A stretch of DNA of 11,434 nucleotides. Origin: Armatimonadota bacterium. GTDB lineage: Bacteria > Armatimonadota > Fimbriimonadia > Fimbriimonadales > ATM1. Positions within the stretch are counted from its first letter, which is position 1; each line of letters begins with the position of its first letter. Under the pieces are notes generated by a model. It searched no databases. It was not told the origin of the DNA and saw nothing but the letters and a program-made list of their open reading frames with translations. The position numbers and the translations under genes are program-made. Positions 7,795 through 11,434 of the stretch are shown here, one piece after another. Location of the stretch: assembly GCA_003695835.1 (NCBI GenBank), contig RFHN01000054.1, positions 1 to 11,434 on the forward strand. Reading direction: 5' to 3'.

Positions 7795-7801
7795 CTCCTC
7801 C
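7795..7801 (-). promoter_or_regulatory. Ribosome-binding site of the PQQ-like propeller gene
   Basis: GGAGGAG ends 9 nt before the GTG at 7785. It is a near-perfect Shine-Dalgarno and decides the GTG start, which places a good signal peptide directly after it. Confidence 0.8.
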
Positions 7802-7822
7802 AGTCAGCGCTGTGCGGCCTTC

Positions 7823-7852
7823 AGTATGGCAGCCTTAGGCGCGTAATGTCAA
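7823..7852 (-). promoter_or_regulatory. Sigma70-type promoter of the propeller-dprA-nagA-permease operon
   Basis: A perfect -35 TTGACA (7852-7847) is followed after 18 bp by CATACT (7828-7823), a four-of-six -10. Transcription would start near 7816, giving a leader of about 30 nt with the GGAGGAG ribosome site before the GTG at 7785. It lies in the 117-bp gap between the tRNA gene and the propeller gene, exactly where the operon must begin. The downstream genes have gaps of at most 23 bp. Confidence 0.75.
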
Positions 7853-7902
7853 AGGAACTTCCACCCGTTTGGACGCGCGGGAGCCGAAAACGGTCACAGG
7901 AA

Positions 7903-7979
7903 TGGTGGGCCCAGGTAGATTCGAACTACCGACCTCGCCCTTATCAGGGGCGCGCTCTAACCGACTGAGCTATGAGCCC
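7903..7979 (-). tRNA. ileT: tRNA-Ile, anticodon GAT, with encoded CCA
   Basis: The minus strand folds as a complete 77-nt cloverleaf. The acceptor arm GGGCTCA pairs with TGGGCCC, followed by A73 and genomic CCA (7905-7903). The D arm is GCTC...GAGC with AGTCGGTTA in the loop. The anticodon stem CGCCC/GGGCG encloses the loop CTGATAA with anticodon GAT, which reads AUC/AUU isoleucine codons. The T arm has GGTAG/CTACC around TTCGAAT. It stands alone between two protein genes rather than in an rRNA spacer. The symbol is generic. Confidence 0.97.
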
Positions 7980-7991
7980 ACGGCGCGGCAC

Positions 7992-7997
7992 AGTATA
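7992..7997 (-). promoter_or_regulatory. Probable -10 element of the tRNA-Ile gene
   Basis: TATACT (five of six consensus bases) lies 12 nt before the tRNA 5' end, suggesting a start about 5-6 nt upstream of the mature tRNA. A TTGACC that overlaps the stop codon of the upstream membrane-protein gene could serve as -35, but its 20-bp spacing is longer than ideal. Confidence 0.5.
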
Positions 7998-8019
7998 CCC
8001 ACACGCCATGCGCCCGGGG

Positions 8020-8274
8020 TCAACGCCCGAACTTCCGCAAAGCCCAAATGATGATCATCGCACCGAGAACGCCCGCCGTGATCTGCCCGAGAAGGCTTCC
8101 GCTCGTATCCCAACCCAAAAAGAGACCGGCAAGCAGCCCAAACAGGATGGAGCCGGCGACGCCGAGCAGCATCGTCATCAAGCAACCCTTGGGCTCCGCC
8201 CTCTCCCCGGGCATCAACGCCTTGGCGATCGCCCCCGCGATCAGCCCCGCAATCGCAAGCCAAATCAGATTCAT
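8020..8274 (-). CDS. GlsB/YeaQ/YmgE-family small membrane protein
   Basis: An 84-residue, almost wholly hydrophobic protein of the transglycosylase-associated (GlsB/YeaQ/YmgE) family of inner-membrane stress proteins, whose molecular function is not settled. Three membrane segments are seen: LIWLAIAGLIAGAIAKAL (3-20), the glycine-rich CLMTMLLGVAGSILFGLLAGLFLG, and the C-terminal GQITAGVLGAMIIIWAL ending in the basic RKFGR. The family pattern of GAIAKALMPG followed by a GC(L/F)xTxLLG block is present, and the length is typical. The ATG at 8274 has no clear Shine-Dalgarno. It is a stand-alone gene 57 bp after the NarK2-type gene. Confidence 0.9.
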   Translation of the reverse strand: MNLIWLAIAGLIAGAIAKALMPGERAEPKGCLMTMLLGVAGSILFGLLAGLFLGWDTSGSLLGQITAGVLGAMIIIWALRKFGR

Positions 8275-8331
8275 CAGCAGGGTTAACGTTTCACGCTGCG
8301 ATTTGGTTGCAACCCCTCGACCAAGCCCGAC

Positions 8332-9678
8332 TCAGCACGGCTTCTCGGCGTTCTTTCGATAGTAGAACCACCAGTTGATCACGAGATTCACCGCGTAGTA
8401 GACCGCCGCCCCATAGAAGAACAGGGTTGCGCTGCCCGTACGGGCGATGATGGCCCCGATGAGGACAGAGAAAACAAACGGGCCGTACGCGGCGATCGCC
8501 GAGGTCCAGCCGATTACGCCAGCCGCTTGCCGAGGCGGGAAAATCATCGGCATCTGCTTGAACGTGGAGGCGTTCCCAACCCCGCTAAAGAAGAACAAGC
8601 CAAGCATGAACAATAAGAACCCGCCCCAAGATTCCAAACCCGTTGGGTTCATGTAGAACGTTGCGCCGATCGCACAAACCAGCAGGCCGACTGCGCTGTA
8701 GTGGGTGACCCGGGCCCCACCGAGCTTGTCAGCGAACGGTCCAGCCACCACACGCATCAGAGCGCCGATCAGCGGCCCGAGAAACGCATAGGCAAGCGGC
8801 TCCGGGCCGCCCGGGAACTTGGAATACGTTTCCTTGATCAACAAAGGAAACACCGCCGCGTAGCCGCTGAACGATCCAAACGTCATGATGTACAGGCTCG
8901 TCATCAGCCAGGTGTGTTTTTCCGAAAAAATGTCAAACTGTTCGCGCAGATTGGCCCGCACGGGCACGGTGCGTAGACCGTACCAAGCCAACAACGCGCC
9001 CAAGAGAACGAAGGGAACCCACACGAACGCCGCGTTCTGGAGATAGATCGTCTGGGATGCCTGGTCCGTCTTGAAAGTTTGCCCGCTACCAACGAGAGAG
9101 ATCCCGATCACGACAGGAATCAGGAACTGGGCGACGCTCACGCCGAAATTTCCCAGCCCCGCCTGGATGCCCAGCGCTGTTCCCTGGAGCTTCTTTGGGA
9201 AGAAAAGCGACGTGCTGGGCATGAACGAGCTGAAGTTGCCGCCGCCCAGGCCCGCCAAGAACGCAAGGATCATGAACGTGGCGTAGCTCGTGTTCGGATT
9301 CATCACGGCGAAACCCCAGCCAAGGGATGGGATTACCAGCAGCAATGTGGAGACAGCGACCGTCTTTCGCGTCCCAAAAATCGGAATGAGGAAGGTGTGG
9401 ATGATGCGAAGGCTGCCAGCCGCAAGCCCAGGCATAGAGTTCAACCAGAACAACTGGGACTTATCGAACCGGTAGCCGATTCCGGTCAGCTTGACCACGA
9501 TCGCGCTGACCATGAACCAGGTGCAGAAGCTCAGAAGAAGACAATACGTCGTGATCCAGAGCGTTCGCCACGCAATCGGTTTTGCCGTTGTCTCCCAGTA
9601 CTGCTCGTCGTTCGGATCCCAACCCTCGATGACGTCGCTTTTTGGGCGTGTGCTTTCTGATGCCTGTGGGTTTTTCAC
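8332..9678 (-). CDS. narK: NarK2-type nitrate/nitrite MFS transporter
   Basis: A 448-residue major-facilitator porter of the nitrate/nitrite (NNP) family, closest in motif order to E. coli NarK/NarU, which exchange nitrate for nitrite across the inner membrane. The N-terminus IEGWDPNDEQYWETTAKPIAWRTLWI (17-42) matches the WxPxDxxxW leader of NarK. Substrate arginines are present: R91 in GSLRIIHTFLIPIFGTRK (88-105) and R309 in GPLIGALMRVVAGPFADKLGG (301-321), equivalent to R89 and R305 of E. coli NarK. Nitrate-signature motifs are AGLGNFGVSV (173-182) and GVGNASTFKQMP (366-377). It lacks the charged cytoplasmic insertion that follows the second signature in E. coli NarK. The start is a GTG, with GGAAG 11 nt upstream and GAAAAT 6 nt upstream, 61 bp after the NarK1-type gene. 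Confidence 0.95.
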   Translation of the reverse strand: MKNPQASESTRPKSDVIEGWDPNDEQYWETTAKPIAWRTLWITTYCLLLSFCTWFMVSAIVVKLTGIGYRFDKSQLFWLNSMPGLAAGSLRIIHTFLIPIFGTRKTVAVSTLLLVIPSLGWGFAVMNPNTSYATFMILAFLAGLGGGNFSSFMPSTSLFFPKKLQGTALGIQAGLGNFGVSVAQFLIPVVIGISLVGSGQTFKTDQASQTIYLQNAAFVWVPFVLLGALLAWYGLRTVPVRANLREQFDIFSEKHTWLMTSLYIMTFGSFSGYAAVFPLLIKETYSKFPGGPEPLAYAFLGPLIGALMRVVAGPFADKLGGARVTHYSAVGLLVCAIGATFYMNPTGLESWGGFLLFMLGLFFFSGVGNASTFKQMPMIFPPRQAAGVIGWTSAIAAYGPFVFSVLIGAIIARTGSATLFFYGAAVYYAVNLVINWWFYYRKNAEKPC

Positions 9679-9727
9679 GGCCCGATTTTCTTCCGAGCCG
9701 CCTCAATCCGCTATGACCACCGTCATA
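9678..9727 (-). promoter_or_regulatory. CRP/FNR-type palindrome and -10 at the NarK2-type start
   Basis: TATGACCACCGTCATA (9712-9727) is a perfect 6+6 inverted repeat with a 4-bp spacer, the TGAC-N4-GTCA form bound by FNR/DNR/NnrR-like regulators. Its centre is 41.5 bp from the GTG at 9678. GAAAAT (9690-9685) sits where the -10 of a class II activator promoter belongs, which puts the transcription start on the start codon. It occupies nearly all of the 61-bp gap after the NarK1-type gene, so the second porter can be induced on its own. Confidence 0.72.
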
Positions 9728-9739
9728 CAGCCACCCGGA

Positions 9740-11209
9740 CTACTTGGGAGACGTTTGTCCCTTCGTCATATGGAGGACGACGATGTGCATCCACACCAGG
9801 GCGACGATGGTGATTGCAGCGAGGAACATCCAGCACGACGTCCACAAGCCGGCCCCACGGAGCATGTATCCGAAGAGGATCGGGCAGAGGAATCCGCCTA
9901 AGCCACCAAGCACCCCAACGAGACCTCCGACGGTTCCAACATCCGACGGGAAATACTCAGGGATGTGCTTGTACACTGCAGCCTTTCCAATGCCCATGGC
10001 AATGCCCGCAATGAACACGAGCACGGTAAAAACCCACACGTTGGCCTGGAAGTAGATGTGCGTAATCCCCCGCGCCAGGATCTCTCGCTTCTGCACTCGC
10101 TGTCCGACTTTGACCGCGGGTTCCTGCCAAGACCGAACTACGGGCAAGACAAACACACCTTCTTCCAACATCTGAGGATCCAGCGGTACTTCCTTCTTTA
10201 GCGGGATCCTCTCGTTTTCCACGACGATGGCGTCCGAGGTTACTTCGCGGACTGTTCCGGCCCGATCCGCCATGATGCCCTGCCCGGGAGAACGAATCTC
10301 CATGCGAGGCACAATCAATAGGACGAAGCAAACGATGCAGGTCGTCAGTACCCAGTACATCGTCGTCCTGGCTCCAAACTTGTCGCTCATCCATCCCCCT
10401 AACGCCCGGATCACACCGGAGGGAAGACTGAAGACGGACGCCAGGTAACCAGCCATTGCCAGCGACATCCCGTAAACGTTCAAGTAATAGGGTACAAGCC
10501 ACTGCGAAAGCGCGACGAAGGCTCCAAAGACGATGAAGTAGTAAAGACCGAACCTCCAGACACGGATGTCGCGCAGCGGACGAAGCATCTCGAGGAAAGA
10601 GGACGACCCAGCGTGCGGAGGCTTCTTGTTGACCGCGAACAGGAAGAAAACCGCGCACATGGCGAGCAGGGCGACGGCATACACGAGGGGAAGCGTGCGC
10701 CACCCTTCGATCTCAGCCCCGCCGTTCGTAAACCGCTTCAGCAGCGCTGGCGCAAACAACGTCGTCACCGCTGCGCCGGCGTTCCCTACTCCGAACACCC
10801 CCAACGCGGTCCCTTGTCGCTCCCTCGGGAAGAAAACGGACGTGTACGCTATGCCGACGGCGAAAGACGCGCCGCTCATGCCGAACAGCAACCCACCCAA
10901 GAGAAACCCCTCATACGTGGACACTCGGCTCGTCACCAGCAACCCAAGGGCGGCAAAAAGCATGACGCCGATGTAGACTGGCTTGCCACCGTAGCGGTCC
11001 GTAAGCATCCCCAAAGGTAGGCGCATCACGGAACCCGTGAGAACGGGGATTCCGATCAACCACCCCATCTGAGCCTTGTCAATGTGGAGATACTGCTGGT
11101 CTACTAAGAACGTAATCAGAACACCGTAAAGCATCCACACGGCAAAGCAGACCGTGAACGCAACGGTGTTGAGCACGAGCATCCGCATTGAATGAGTGTC
11201 ACGTTCCAT
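9740..11209 (-). CDS. narK1: NarK1-type nitrate/nitrite MFS transporter with soluble insertion
   Basis: A 489-residue MFS porter of the nitrate/nitrite family, NarK1-like (thought to bring nitrate in with protons). Seen: GSVMRLPLGMLTDRYGGKP (59-77, substrate arginine R63 plus the MFS motif A), FFPRERQGTALGVFGVGNAGAAV (126-148, first nitrate signature), SGVIRALGGWMSDKFGARTT (264-283, second substrate arginine R268), and GGLVGVLGGLGGFLCPILFGYML (428-450, second signature). Residues about 302-386, between two membrane segments in the C-terminal half, form a hydrophilic insertion of about 85 residues absent from E. coli NarK. The ATG at 11209 has no good Shine-Dalgarno; TACACT lies 7 nt upstream. 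The gene order NarK1 then NarK2 is the same as in the fused NarK of Paracoccus denitrificans. No nitrate reductase gene is visible, but the right flank is cut. Confidence 0.94.
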   Translation of the reverse strand: MERDTHSMRMLVLNTVAFTVCFAVWMLYGVLITFLVDQQYLHIDKAQMGWLIGIPVLTGSVMRLPLGMLTDRYGGKPVYIGVMLFAALGLLVTSRVSTYEGFLLGGLLFGMSGASFAVGIAYTSVFFPRERQGTALGVFGVGNAGAAVTTLFAPALLKRFTNGGAEIEGWRTLPLVYAVALLAMCAVFFLFAVNKKPPHAGSSSFLEMLRPLRDIRVWRFGLYYFIVFGAFVALSQWLVPYYLNVYGMSLAMAGYLASVFSLPSGVIRALGGWMSDKFGARTTMYWVLTTCIVCFVLLIVPRMEIRSPGQGIMADRAGTVREVTSDAIVVENERIPLKKEVPLDPQMLEEGVFVLPVVRSWQEPAVKVGQRVQKREILARGITHIYFQANVWVFTVLVFIAGIAMGIGKAAVYKHIPEYFPSDVGTVGGLVGVLGGLGGFLCPILFGYMLRGAGLWTSCWMFLAAITIVALVWMHIVVLHMTKGQTSPK

Positions 11210-11259
11210 GGCTTTCAGTGTAGTTTTCGATTTCCCGTTCGCCTATGACGAGCGTCATT
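11210..11259 (-). promoter_or_regulatory. CRP/FNR-type palindrome and -10 at the NarK1-type start
   Basis: ATGACGAGCGTCAT (11245-11258), again TATGAC-N4-GTCAT on the plus strand, is a perfect 5+5 repeat around GAGC that extends to six pairs except for one end base. Its centre is 42.5 bp from the ATG at 11209. TACACT (11222-11217), a TAnnnT -10, ends 7 nt before the ATG, so a class II start would fall at 11210-11209 and give a leaderless mRNA. The half-site is identical to that before the NarK2-type gene. It lies in the 77-bp gap after the upstream membrane-protein gene. Confidence 0.72.
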
Positions 11260-11286
11260 CCGCCACCACGCTTCGCCGCAGCCACG

Positions 11287-11434
11287 CTACTCCGAGGCAT
11301 TCACCGCGGATGCCTCGCCTGCGACCGCTGGAGGTTCCGGCGTGTGGTGCTTCGGTGTTTCAAGGATCCCCTTCAACGTGAAAATCCCGATGAACAGAAT
11401 GATGAAAGTGGCTGTTACAATGGCCCACTGACGA
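11287..11434 (-). CDS. C-terminal end of an unidentified membrane-anchored protein (5' part outside window)
   Basis: The frame is open from the right edge to a TAG at 11289-11287: 48 residues. It begins with a transmembrane helix (WAIVTATFIILFIGIFTL), continues with KGILETPKHH, and ends in a Pro/Ala/Glu-rich hydrophilic tail (TPEPPAVAGEASAVNASE). The family cannot be told from this fragment. Its place directly before two nitrate porters suggests a respiratory membrane subunit, but that is inference only. GC and codon usage look like those of the neighbours. No terminator hairpin follows its stop, so it may run into the NarK1-type gene. Confidence 0.6.
   Translation of the reverse strand, partial: RQWAIVTATFIILFIGIFTLKGILETPKHHTPEPPAVAGEASAVNASE

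Noticed and set aside
7865..7893. Possible terminator after the tRNA (CCGTTT ... AAACGG)
   Set aside because: The stem is only 6 bp with a 17-nt loop and no following U-run, so it is too weak to call a terminator.
8305..8314. Perfect 10-bp palindrome GGTTGCAACC before the YeaQ-type gene
   Set aside because: About ten perfect 10-bp palindromes are expected by chance in 11 kb. It has no partner site and no fixed spacing to a promoter.
8332..11209. The two nitrate porters as one split gene or duplicated copy
   Set aside because: They are different subtypes (NarK1 and NarK2) with distinct motifs, each full length with its own start, stop and operator, so they are a functional pair rather than a broken fusion or recent duplication.

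Overview
The window is a bacterial chromosome segment of moderately high GC. Every supported gene lies on the minus strand, so it is read from high to low coordinates. The proteins are ordinary chromosomal bacterial families. No phage, insertion sequence, CRISPR or plasmid signature was found. Phylum cannot be fixed by eye. A non-proteobacterial lineage of the Armatimonadota type is a guess, based on the protein style (a PQQ-like propeller with a Gly-rich linker, and an APC permease with a USP-like tail) and on possible leaderless starts. It should be treated as unproven.

Right part (11434 to 8332), nitrate/nitrite transport. The 3' end of a gene for a membrane-anchored protein enters from the right edge. 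It is followed by two MFS nitrate/nitrite porters in tandem: a NarK1-type protein with an unusual soluble insertion, and a NarK2-type protein close to E. coli NarK. Each porter is preceded by a TATGAC-N4-GTCAT palindrome of the CRP/FNR (FNR/DNR/NnrR) kind. The palindrome centre lies 42.5 and 41.5 bp before the respective start codon, and a -10-like hexamer lies 6-7 nt before each start codon. The geometry is that of a class II activator promoter starting at the start codon itself, which would give leaderless mRNAs under anaerobic or NO control.

Middle (8274 to 7786). A small GlsB/YeaQ-type membrane protein and a single tRNA-Ile(GAT) with an encoded CCA. Next comes a strong sigma70-like promoter (TTGACA, 18 bp, CATACT) that opens the left operon.

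Left part (7785 to 1), one tightly packed operon of six genes: a secreted PQQ-like beta-propeller protein, dprA (natural transformation), nagA (GlcNAc-6-phosphate deacetylase), an APC amino-acid permease with a USP-like cytosolic tail, a STAS-USP fusion protein, and hutU (urocanate hydratase, cut by the left edge). Two junctions are 4-bp GTGA/ATGA overlaps and the other gaps are 11-23 bp. The genes do not form one textbook pathway. The permease, STAS-USP protein and urocanase may form a sub-module for uptake and breakdown of histidine or another amino acid, with the STAS-USP protein as a candidate cytosolic partner of the permease. A -10-like CATAAT just before hutU suggests it may also have its own leaderless start.
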